A stretch of 64,000 nt of DNA, from NCBI GenBank assembly GCA_014607495.2, contig CP053148.1, positions 1,612,001 to 1,676,000 of the forward strand, given 5' to 3'. Below the pieces are notes generated by a model. The model was not told the origin of the DNA. It was given only the letters and a program-made list of their open reading frames with translations, and did not search any database. Each line of letters begins with the position of its first letter. Positions within the stretch are counted from its first letter, which is position 1. The translations under genes and the position numbers were made by a program. Below are positions 12,011-22,775 of the stretch, one piece after another. Source of the stretch: Carposina sasakii (lineage: Eukaryota > Arthropoda > Insecta > Lepidoptera > Carposinidae).

Positions 12011-12618
12011 AGTATATTTAACTTTTTAATCAAGTAATGATTGGTTTGGTTACTAGGTCTAAATTGCGACCGGTTGCAAGTTAGAAAATATGGGTAAAAT
12101 AAAAATAATAAGGGTGCTGACAGGTGTGATCCAACCACTTATGACGCTCTAGACTATTTTTCCTAGCGTCTATAATAATGTCCCTTAGCCTATATCATAG
12201 AGATATAAGAGAGATGCCTATGTTTAGGCGATTCTGATTTATACCAGTGTCACTTTAAAAATCACCTGCCATCCGTATTAGTGTAGATGTAATTTAACAC
12301 TGTTACATGCAGTTACATTTAATGCCATATAAAACCGCGTAAATTCTTACGTAAAAATAAACCATGTTCTACACGACATACCTCAGTCAACTACTGTTAT
12401 AAACTTTACTAAATGTACCTTAGACAATGCAGTCTCTTTGCAGTTTATATTTTTTGTAACGTATTTTATGCTCAGCGAACGTTTTTTGTAGCGAACTAGC
12501 GACTAAACTTTATATCAATTGGAACCCGGCCTTGTCTAGTAATAACGTGCACTGTAGTTAGTAGTTTTTTGCCAAAGAGCGGGGGGTTATTCTCCGATTT
12601 AATTGTGGCACACGATTT

Positions 12619-12730
12619 AGGGCGGGTTTTGTCAAGTGTTAAGTTGATGCTGTCTCTATTATGATCAAGTTTTAGAGAAAGACGACATCAACTTTATTCT
12701 TTTGATGACGTTTGGAAAAATCGGCCCTTA
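12619..12730. mobile_element. MITE fragment (family F)
   Basis: It shares GATGCTGTCTCTATTATGAT and the end CGTTTGGAAAAATCGGCCC with the full palindromic copy at 55794-55947. Confidence 0.6.
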
Positions 12731-12824
12731 AAGGGTTGAGGATATATTTGTGTGGAGCCTGGTCCGTGATTTATGTCAAAATATTACATGTACATACTGT
12801 ACAAGTCAGTAGAGGGACAAGACG

Positions 12825-12990
12825 GTCTTAGTGTTTTGTAGGCGATGGGCTGACCACCTGTCACTACTAACCGAACTTGTACATCTCAACTATACCCTCA
12901 AAATTGGTCAGAAGTGGCACCATGTGGTTCTGTCGGCCCTTGGTGCTCTGCCTACCTCATAAGGGATAAAGGCGTGATTATATGTATGTA
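12825..12990 (+). mobile_element. ~150-bp interspersed repeat (family G), copy 1
   Basis: It contains GCGATGGGCTGACCACCTGT and ends ATAAAGGCGTGATTATATGT, followed by GTAT repeats. Other copies are at 17042-17170 (-), 26925-27085 (+), 29110-29290 (+) and 41815-41980 (-). Confidence 0.75.
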
Positions 12991-13154
12991 TGTATGTATT
13001 ACATGTAGCCATCGATTGAGCATGGTTTAATCGGCAAAACGGGTTACAAATCAAAAGTATAATTGCGCCAGAACCGAAATACCAAGTTGAATTAATGTAA
13101 GTTTGATTATGGGCTCTGTCTGACTAAGCTGAATTTAAAAAAGTTACAACGTTA

Positions 13155-13294
13155 GGGTCGATTCCGGCAGTCACACTAAACCTAATCTTAGTCAGGTCTA
13201 TCTCTGTCCGTTCTTAACATAAATGGCTGAGAGAGAAAAGGACAGGTAGGACTAATTTTACGTTGAGGTTTAAGTGTGACTACCGGAATCGACC
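13155..13294. mobile_element. Family E MITE, copy 2
   Basis: The same inverted ends (TCGATTCCGGCAGTCACACT and complement) and the same internal word ATAAATGGCTGAGAGAGAAA as the copy at 10503. Confidence 0.85.
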
Positions 13295-14514
13295 ATACTG
13301 TATAGGCTAAACAATGTTTAATCTGTCAACATCTGATATACGATTTGCTGCGAAATGTCATGCGTAACAGGTGCATGATTTTACACACGATTTATAAGTA
13401 GCACGCACTAATCTTTTCTTGATTGAATGGAACAAATTCAAAAACTAAATAAAAAACTTGATCCGGCTGCAGTAAAGCCAAAAAGAATCTCTCTGCAAGG
13501 CTCCATACAAAAATATGACGGAATTTTATTCGACGTTTATCCACGCTTGCGATTATTGCGAGATTCCTTCAATGTTGATGTAATTAAATAGGAGAGTAAA
13601 CCCTCAAATACCCATAGAGTTGTGCCCTGTTCTTCCGATGCACTTTTAGCAATAACTAGAAGGCAGCAAGTTTCGAGAGCCAGCTATTATACAACGTGTT
13701 CTATTTTAATTGCCTTAACTATGGACATAGGTAATTTCAGTGACGAAGTATCCGATGTTTTTTTACACTTCGTGTCCTCGTTTTCTTCCGTTCTAATTTA
13801 GAATTTTAGGAGGAATAAAAAAGACCTAAATATCTACCTTTATACCTCCAATCTTCACGAATAAAATCATATTTTATTTGAGAATAACATATAGACAATA
13901 CAAATAGGGTAGAAACAGATACAGCAGAGACGGGGGTAAGCAAATAGCAAAGGCATATAAAAGGAAGAGTAAGGAAAATGTGCACCCTATTTGGATTGCT
14001 GTTCACGCGTCCTGCCAGCGGTATTAACGAGCTTTATTTCAAAAGTACTCTATCTTTGCTAACTGGAAGCCTCAAATAGGGTAGAAATAGATTCAACAGA
14101 ATCGGATTAGATAAACAAATTAAACTTCGTTTCAAAATTACTATAAATGTATCTTTGCTAACTGGAGGCATGTTTTTTACAATTATCCTAAAGTTATGGT
14201 TAGTAATTAAAACAAGACACGTTGTACAAATCATCAGAATGTATGAAAGTTATATTGATTGATATGTTATTTTTGTAAATGTGTAAAACTTAGTTTAGGA
14301 ATACTTGTGCAATATGTCTTAGCTAATACTTAGGTTTTACATAAATAGCTGTTTCAGTTATCTAAGATAACAACGCCTTTATAATAGAGAAATAGTTTTT
14401 TTTTTATTATATAAAGCAATTCAAGCTAGATTCATTAATGGGCAATGATTCCATTCCATTGCTATTTATTAGCAGACCTAATGATCCTAAATCATATGCT
14501 CGTAGTATTTGTAA

Positions 14515-14634
14515 CTAGAGCCAGTGGGGCAAGCGCGAACCTCTCGATGGTCTATAACAGCTATAGTCAAACTGACAAATCACACGCCGCGCCGCGTAAA
14601 AAGGTTCGTGCTTACCCCACTACTTGTAGTTAGC
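14515..14634. mobile_element. MITE (family H) with GGGGTAAGCACGAACC-type ends
   Basis: The left GTGGGGCAAGCGCGAACCTC and right AAGGTTCGTGCTTACCCCAC are inverted ends. Relatives are at 16908-17006, around 36958 and at 56705-56826. Confidence 0.65.
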
Positions 14635-15490
14635 AAGTTGCCAGTGTTTGTAACTAGATCAGTAGGCCCCCTTAATACGTACGAGTATATTGCAAATACG
14701 GGGACTTTTAATCGTTTCTTTTTATATATACGAAACAAAAGTGTTCTACATAGTTCAATAATTTTATGTGGAAATAGGTACCTATGCATAATCCTTTTAA
14801 AAGTTCTCTTCGGTTGGCCTGCAATAGGTCTGCTATTAATAGCTTTAAAATAATTTCCGACATCAACATTCCTAGCTTAAAATATTCAAGAAGAAAATAG
14901 TTTCTTTGAGCGCAGTATTATTATAAAAACCATCTTCACAAAAGAATAATTTTCATATAGAGCACGTTAATTAAAAGTATTTTTGGCAAGATCGCTTTTC
15001 AATTTAAATAAACATGAAAGATTATAGTACGCCTATTAATTTGTGTAGATGGTTTATTTCGTGGTACAATGTTGTATTAGTATAGATATCATGTTATTGC
15101 GAAAATAACGTTAGACATTATTTAAGATAAACATGGTCTAACTTTGAAAGATATTCCATAAATTATGCCTGTCAACTTAAACGGTGTTTAAACTTTGGAC
15201 GCGGTTTGGTAATAACACCTGTAATGTTTATGTGAGAGGCTTATGTTCATAGCAGTGGCTGTGTTATAGATACATTGACATATCTAAATACGTGTATACT
15301 CTCATCTGTAATCCTTTGAAGTATCGAATATCGCATTGAGGGTGAACAAATGTTAGCATTTTTAAGTAAACAATTGTGTAATTGGGTTACATTAAACATA
15401 ATAGTAGGGGGAAAGTGCATGTTTCATTGTAGATTGAGATTTTATGTAACGATTGCAATTTTATGGATTAATTTGTCGGGTGTCACATTG

Positions 15491-15680
15491 GCCCCCTGAT
15501 TATGTAAAAGCAATAGCAAAGCCGAAGCAAAGTGATCGCGAAAATTGTACAATATTCGCCTTGAAATGTCAATAGTTCCTTTGAAATTCATTTTACGTAA
15601 TACGAATTTGACAAGCAATCAGCGTTTTTTGTACAATTTTCGCTATCGCTTTGCTTTTGCTAGCTAGGTAACAAGGGGGC
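15491..15680. mobile_element. Family C MITE, copy 2
   Basis: GCCCCCTGATTATGTAAAAG at the left and CTAGGTAACAAGGGGGC at the right, with the GCGAAAATTGTACAATATTC arm. Confidence 0.85.
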
Positions 15681-16104
15681 GGGATAGTCCCACTGTTGGG
15701 TCCAGTAATGAGCAATAAGTCTACAAAAAATATACTGTATTGATTCTTATAAAATATGGCTTACTCGACTTGATTTTGATTATGTACGTACATAATGCCC
15801 ATAGGTTTAGTTTTGTGATTTCGCTTAGAACAGGCCATTTCGCTTACTTTGCAAACAAAGTTTCCAAGATTTGCAAGCGCAAATAACCGTACCTGTTATG
15901 TGTGTGATGTCAAATTCAGAGGATTACAGAGGGTTGAGAAGTAATTTATGAAACTCTGTCCCTAGTCTAGATCAGTTCTAGTCAACTAAGCTAAGTATAA
16001 TTAAAAGTAGGAACGATTTAAACATATTTTTGTGAACTGTAATTCCAATTTGTCGAAATAAATTTACTGTTGGTTTTGTCCAAATATGTCTTCTTGTTCT
16101 TCTT

Positions 16105-16250
16105 CTTCAGCCTATTGCAGTCCACTGCTGGACGTAGGCCTCCCCCAGGGCACGCCACAAGGCTACTGCCACAGGGGGCTTTGCCTATAGTCACCACGCT
16201 GGGCAGGCTGGTTGGTGACCGCAGTGTGATTTTCGGACTATATGTATTTT
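16105..16250 (-). mobile_element. Non-LTR retrotransposon 3' tail fragment
   Basis: The reverse strand ends in the family word GGACTGCAATAGGCTG seen before GAT repeats at 35870-35907. Other fragments lie at 32713-32890, 36483-36643, 52005-52205 and 61600-61700. An RTE-like origin is inferred. Confidence 0.6.
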
Positions 16251-16262
16251 ATTTATATTAAT

Positions 16263-16480
16263 AGTGGTGCTCGCGACTCCTTTGCGTGGACTGCAAAAAA
16301 TGAAACCAAATATCGAAATTTTCCGTGATAACAAGTAGCCTATGCACTGAGGATAACCTGTAGGTAGGTATACCAAATTTCATTTAAATATGTTCGGTAG
16401 TTTTGGCATGAAAACGAGACAGAATTACTTTCCCATTTAAATAATCCATCACCCACGACTTCGTCCACGTAAATTTTAGG
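16263..16480 (-). mobile_element. Helitron-like fragment
   Basis: It contains a CGCGACTCCTTTGCGTGGAC hairpin-like start and the AGTAGCCTATGCACTGAGG body word of the family. Confidence 0.5.
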
Positions 16481-16907
16481 GTTCCCGTCATACAAAAAAC
16501 AACTAACTCGTTTCTGGTCCCTAAGATCTGCGCTTTAGGCTGTGCGTTGATCCGTCAGTCATTCAGCAAAACATTTTATATTTATAGAATATCAGTCAGG
16601 ATTATCGCCTAAATGTAATTCTAATGTACCTGTACTATATAAATAAATAGGCTATAGGAGCCAAACTTGACTATCAAAATCTGTTCGTAACATTTTGCGG
16701 GAAAGACTAACATCCAACAACATCTGCATTTAATATTACCTAGTAGGATTACACACTGTCATGTATGACCTATTTAAATTTTCACTTCAGAGCATAATTT
16801 AATTGATGCGTTGAAGCTCGCCTACTCTGCCTGAGAGCATTAGGCCGCATCTATGCGGGGTTACTACAATAATTATAAAAATCCTTTAAACTTATTGGTT
16901 ATAGCGA

Positions 16908-17006
16908 ACTGGGGGTAAACACGAACCTTTTTACGCCGCATAACTAATATAAGATGACTCGTTAGCAAAATCTATGACTATAGAGAGGTTCGTGCTTACC
17001 CTTATA
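16908..17006. mobile_element. Family H MITE
   Basis: GGGGGTAAACACGAACC at the left and GAGGTTCGTGCTTACCC at the right form inverted ends. Confidence 0.65.
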
Positions 17007-17041
17007 TCTTTTCACACGTTTTCCCGAAGATTTTAGAATTT

Positions 17042-17170
17042 ACGGGTAGGCAGAGCACCAAGGGCCGATAGAACCACATGGTGCCACTTCTGACCTATTT
17101 TGAGGGTATAGTTGATATGCTCTGCCTACCCCGTAAGGGATAAAGGCGTGATTATTATCTATGTATGTAT
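17042..17170 (-). mobile_element. Family G repeat, truncated
   Basis: The reverse orientation of part of the repeat at 12825, joined internally to a piece in the opposite order (CACCAAGGGCCGATAGAACC, then CCGTAAGGGATAAAGGCG). It is a rearranged copy. Confidence 0.6.
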
Positions 17171-19120
17171 ATGTTAGAATTTCTGACAAGATTCGAAGAG
17201 CAAACTAGCGATCGATATTCCGCGTATTCCGTACCTACGTATTTAGCAAAACCGATGCGATAACAAAAATTGTACATTTGCTGATCGCGTATAAAACTCG
17301 TACGTGACAGCAATATTGAAGGAATTTGATTTTTCAACGCGAAAATTGCTTAATTTTTGCAGTTGCATTACTACTGATTCGCTGTGGCAAGATACGTAAT
17401 CAGCCTACGGGTGGGATAAACTTGCTAAAAAAGAGCAATTGTTTTATTGACATATAAGCGGCTACTTAACCTCTTTTATGGGAGTCAAAAGGGTCTCAAA
17501 ACTGGAATGTGGGTGATTGTTGGTTGATATGACTGTTATCAATACAAGGCGGAAAATTCGTGAAAAAAGACTCAAATAGTAACTATAGCAAATGTACCTA
17601 TGTAAGTATATTTTGTGCCATGTGAACGCATCTTTACTTTGAGCCTAGGAGAATTTATCTACTTATTAAGTAATCTCCTAATCTGTTCAAACTAGCGCCA
17701 CGTCTCGCAAACTTTAAAGCCTTTGTTGTTCCGGACATACCGGTTCCGGATTTAAGCCCAGCCGAAGTTGGCCATTTTACTATTTTGCGCATGTCAGAGT
17801 GATACCAAAGCGCATGAAGTTGCTTGGATATGGCTGACCGAAATCCGAGCCCGGGACTCCGATCGATAAATGCAGCGGTAGCCGGGACGCAACAGGCGTT
17901 ATTGATTTCTTTGTTGCCCTTAATTCACTGATTTTCATTTGTATGCTAATGAGATTCTGTTAACACTTTAATTATGAGATAGTATTTATAGTATTTTATC
18001 TAAATTTATTGGTTAAAATATTTTTTAAACACGAAAACCCGAATTACTCCCCTATAAGCCAAAACTCGAGCTTACTAAAATAAAGAGTACTACTATTTGC
18101 TTGTCGGCTCCATCGTCAGAAGTCATAATTTTTTAGTAGACCTACTAGTAGACCCTAAAAGTTTTACTATCTCATCCCATCTGGCTCTATCATCAGAGCC
18201 TTAATTTCATTATTAAATTGTATGAATGCTAGTGTGAATGGGTTTTGTGGAACCAAGATTGAAAAAAAAAGCTAGTGGAACTTTTTAGTAACCTGAAGCC
18301 TTGAAGTTTGGTCAAGGCTTCGGGTTAGTAAAAGTTCCACTATCTGTTTTTCGGCGGCTCCATCATCAGACCCTCGTCTCCTTTATATTATGTGTAGCTG
18401 ACCAAAATTCTCTATAAAAATCTAAAAACCGACTAGTCGTGCCTATAATATTTGAGGATATCCCTAGATTCCTTAGAGATTCCATCACCAGATGTTATGT
18501 TTTATATGTAGGTGATCCTAACGCTCAGTAAAAGTATAAAAACAGACTACATGTGCCTACAATATTTGAGGATTGCCCTCGATTTCTCCAAGATCCCACC
18601 ATCAGATCCTGATGTCGTGAATATGGGACCAACTTGGTAGCATAGATACCATTACCAAATAAAAAAAAAGCAAATCTGTTCATAAATGACGGAGTTCTAA
18701 GGTAACACACAAATAAAAAAAAACGTACAGACGAATTAATAACCTCTCTTTTTTGAAGTCGGTTAATAAAGAGAAGTAAAGAGAGGGAAATATGTCTAGG
18801 AAGTCTTTGTTTCTAAAATGCTCTAGTCGTATTTCTGTTTAGCTTAAACTAAAGTCAAGGCTGTCTATGATAAAATAATAATTTAGGTATCTACTTATAC
18901 CTTTTTTAGCTATTTGCTAGTCAAGGCTATCTATAATAATGCAATTTTATCTTTCTTTGCTACTTGCTAGTCAATATACTCATGGTAGTGAATAAAATAA
19001 AAATATTTTTTCACCCTGGGTAGGTAGGTATTTGGGATATTCAGTGGGTTTATAAACTTGAACACAAAAATGTCAGCATAATTTAATCATCAAAATAAAA
19101 TATTACATAGTGAATAGGTT

Positions 19121-21766
19121 TTAATCATAAATATAAATATAGGGGTTTCCTTCCACCAGGGCAATGTCTTTCTCGAGCTGCTTGAGGTCTTGCTCCATCT
19201 TGGTCTTTTTCATAACCTTCGGGGGGGTGTCCGTAAGCATGGGGAGCTGCAGGAATGCTTTCTGCATCAGCGACCAGTTATGTTTGAGGTCCTGTAAAGA
19301 AATATCTTATTAGCTATCGGCAATAAACGTTCGATTGGAATCATTGCCGTGACCTTTAACCATTGAACAGGTGACCTAATTATTTAAGGACTACTTTACG
19401 CATAAATAGTGCACTGAAATGACAGAGGGGTAGCAATACAGTCTCAACATATTCATCATCATATTTTGCAGCGTTTAACTTAGCAAATAACAAAGGAAAC
19501 TTACATCCAGAAGTGCTTGTCTCTCCTGCTCTGAGATCAGCTTGCAGAGGCTCTCCTTGTTCTCGTCGGCTATCCGGATCCGGTCCAGCTCCTTCTGGAT
19601 CCTTCTGTTCCTCTTCACGAGGTACGCCGGCATCTGCCCAAAGTCCGGCCTGATGCAGTACTCAGGAACCTCGCCGGAGCCCTTTATCTTCTTTATATGG
19701 CCATCCCTGGTGTCTACTAGTCTACACGCGAAGGAGAAGGAAGTGAAATTGGAGATAGGACAGAATTTAGGAAGTAATTTGGTGTCTAACGCATCGTATA
19801 CTCGGCTAAAAAGTAAAAACTTCTCCTGCGCTCACGTCGCGTCCAGTGTATCTCAATAATGACCCGTATTGTTATTTGGGATGGAAAAAAACTGGGCTCG
19901 CAAAATATTATAAGCCGATCTTCATAACGAAAATCAAATAAATTCCCAAAGAATTGGAAACTACGACTCGGCATCTAACAGTGCGGTCAATAGCGACGTC
20001 CCGTGCTCGCAAATGCCGCCGCCGCCGTCGTCGCCGGCTGTGCGTAATCACTGATAGACTATCCAATAATGCTAGTGCACTATGGAGATACCTATCTAGA
20101 CACCGCACGGACGAGAAAAGGTGTGTGCAGACTTGATAATCGTCCTTCGTTACAAATGTCCTTATGTTAGTAACTTGTTGTATGCAATTATTAAGCACTT
20201 ATTTAGACAGACGGTTGCATAAAGCGAGTTCGCTAACTTTCAGGGTCAAGTTATAATATATACCCGTTATAAAGTTATACCCGGTAGCTCAGTGGTAAAA
20301 GCACTAGCACGGAATGCAGAGGTCGTGGGTTCGATTCCCACTCGGGTGAAGAATTTTTTCCATTTCTTTATTAATAAAGTTATAATTAATAAATTAACAC
20401 CTGCCTATAATTACATCTCGCTGCAGTTAGGGTGTCCACATTCAAAATACAAATATTTCCTTACTTTATTAGATTTTTGTTCATAAATTTGATTTTTCTC
20501 ATTACAACGTTCAAGAAGAACAGTAGATCGTTTTGTTGTATCGCCGAGTTTGTTTTTCATGACAGGCAACAATATAATATATTAGTTACCTATATAACTT
20601 TATGGTTAAAGATGTGTCTAAATAAATAGCTACATAGTAAATGTTGTCGTCATATCATTGTAGTAATAGTCAATCATAAAAGAAACTCGTTTAAAACGCA
20701 GCTTGGTAACAGAGTCTCATGGCGCCATAGAGCCCATAGTTAGTGATAAAGTGGAAGCCGTGGGGTTTAGGATTTGGCTCGCTAACCAACGCTGCACTAA
20801 TAAGCGCCATTTTCTCAAAGCGCCATAAAAGCTGAAATACGGTCGGAAACATTAATTACATCTTAGAGTACGTACATACCTAGGCTCAACAGGTCTTCCC
20901 TTAACTTTGATGGCTTTTTTAATGTTTACAACCCTGAAGTTAACTTTGGTCGGCTCTGGTTTCTTCGCCGGAGGTGGACGCTTCGGCACAGGAGGCAAGT
21001 TGCCAGACACATAGCATTTGTGGTCCGACTTCTTTATAGGTTGACCTATCCCTTCGCCTTTTTTGAGGAAATTTTCTGGGCTCTTCACCGGATACTCGGC
21101 GTATCCGAAGGTACGTTGTGTCTGGGGTATTTTGGTTTCACGCAACAGTTTCTCAAGTTTAGATTCGTATCTAGAGGTCAGATTATGTGTAGGTAAGGTA
21201 ACTATAGGGATAGGAACTACATGCACCTAGTACTACCTACTACACGTTACGCATCTACATCAGTAAGGTTTACAACTAGAGTCCGTTTCATAGAATAAAT
21301 TCCTATGCCTCATTTCGGAACTAACATTTTTTGTATGCAGTGACACAGAAAATGTGGCCATACACATAGTAACTACCGCCATCCTTCATCGAAACTATGA
21401 AACGGACAATTAAGGTCGCATTGATGTTTCTGGAAAGAGTATACTACTATAAAACGACGACTAACAGGGATATTCCTGTGAGCACTCTGTTACTTAGCCT
21501 GGACAGACAGCCTCATCTTGGCAATGCTCACGAGATGTAGATGCTGTTAGGTAGGTTCTGAATTTGTTGCTTTTATAACAAAACTATTACATTACAATCT
21601 ACTCTTGATGGCGGTTGTTGGTGTTATATACCTACTAAAACATGTAAATACCTTAGTTTGGCACCAATGGAACCAATTACCTGGGGGTCTTTGGTGGTTC
21701 GGGTGGAGGCTTATCAAGTATGGTATAAATTACTTCATCGTGGTGTACAATTTCAACTAATGACAT
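19121..21766 (-). CDS. Enkur: Enkurin
   Basis: Exons on the minus strand: 21681-21766 (start ATG at 21764-21766), 20880-21170, 19505-19721 and 19121-19291 (stop TAA at 19121-19123). Phases are 2, 2 and 0 and all junctions fit GT-AG. The product is 254 aa; the human protein is 256 aa. The N-terminus has a proline-rich PPPEPPKTPRYES segment. The middle has FLKKGEGIGQP and PPVPKRPPPAKKPEP, possible SH3-binding sites. The C-terminal enkurin domain (about residues 140-250) has PEYCIRPDFGQMPAYL, then ISEQERQALLDDLKHNW, then QDLKQLEKDIALVE. Enkurin is a calmodulin-binding adaptor of sperm flagella and motile cilia axonemes, first found as a TRPC-channel partner. The IQ-type calmodulin site would lie in the C-terminal part. 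Expression mainly in testis would be expected but cannot be seen here. Confidence 0.93.
20279..20375 (+). mobile_element. tRNA-like SINE head (family 2), copy 1
   Basis: It has A box GGTAGCTCAGTGGTAAAAG and B box GTGGGTTCGATTCCCAC with a perfect T-arm. The following GAAGAATTTTTTCCATT is shared with the copy at 38022, so it is a dispersed SINE rather than a functional tRNA gene. Confidence 0.75.
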
Positions 21767-22775
21767 TGTAGGTATATAGCTAGATTTTTATTAATTTCAT
21801 CTATAAAAATTGTAGGTAATCGTACAAGATGACAAATTCAAAGTAAATAAATACTTTTTTGACTATGTTTGTTGCTATGACAACGTAGGTACGGTTTCAT
21901 TTAAGCACGACGTCGTTTATAGTACCCACCCAATAGCACCTGCGACCTGCGCAGTATATTAGCGCACTCTTGTGTGCTTACCAGTTGCATTTTACAGTGA
22001 TCTAAGAATAATTTATGCAACAATCTGCATCAAGACAGTAAAATATTATTTTCACCGGCGGCTCCCCAGAATTATGCCCGCAAATTCCAGATTCCAGTGT
22101 TTCCACTCTGCAGTATATTTTATTTAATCTGTGCTAAGCATAGACATTACAGATGAATAGTGTTAAGGTTAAAAATATCGAGATTCGGCGGGAAAAGCTG
22201 GAAGGGAGCGGGTGTAATATTCTTGTGAAAATCTAAATTTATTTGTAAATGGCTTGCATGTGTCCGTAAAGTGATGTTTTTTGGTAGATAAGTAATATTT
22301 TGTTTACTTGTTATGTGAATCTAGTGCGTGTGCATGGTTTTATATGCAGGTAAGCTGAGTAAAACTTTAGTCGGAATACGATCTCTTCATGGGCTCATGT
22401 AAGTTGTTTCTGCAATTATTTTTGATTTTTACTCATTTTAAACTCGTTCTTGAGGATTTTCCCGACGTTTCCATTCATCATCATCATTATCATCCGTCAT
22501 AAATTCAGAAATCATTTACTAAAGACAATGGCTGTATGGGCTTAGTTCCCCTTGCCTTTCCTTCGGGATAAACTAAACAAAAAAAAAAATTAAAAATATC
22601 GAAAATGAATATTCAAAATCAAATGTCAAATGGTCAAATGTCCGTCGGCTAATAGCTAAAGATAGGAGTTGCGAAGATGAATTTAGTTAATTCTTGATAT
22701 TTTTAGATTGAATTTTATGATAGAAGTGCTAAGTCCGTGGAAAACAAAGGTGCTTTATTTTATTAGTTGTTCGAA
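21767..22775. other. Divergent intergenic region between enkurin and PDPR
   Basis: This 1.0-kb spacer separates two head-to-head genes and should hold both promoters. No TATA box stands out. A dispersed repeat occupies about 22215-22585, leaving about 190 bp before the PDPR start and about 450 bp before the enkurin start. Confidence 0.5.
22215..22585 (+). mobile_element. Dispersed repeat (family I), uninterrupted copy
   Basis: It contains TTTTATATGCAGGTAAGCT, TCATGGGCTCATGTAAGTTG and CGGGATAAACTAAACAAAAA. Another copy lies at 50408-50665, and an inverted copy at 44100-45025 is broken by other elements and by the DIRS retrotransposon. This copy serves as an empty site for the left side of that insertion. 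Confidence 0.75.

Larger units (their letters stand above)
10024..19120. other. Gene-poor repeat-rich interval
   Basis: I found no exon with convincing coding content between the CUE gene stop and the enkurin stop. The interval holds the MITEs, SINE fragment and other repeats listed separately. At about 13900-14170 there are local direct repeats sharing CAAATAGGGTAGAAA and TCTTTGCTAACTGGA. At about 18060-18640 there are degenerate repeats around GGCTCCATCATCAGA. Confidence 0.55.

Noticed and set aside
20281..20350. tRNA gene
   Set aside because: The T-arm is perfect but the acceptor and anticodon arms are poor, and the same flank occurs at 38022, so it is a SINE head.
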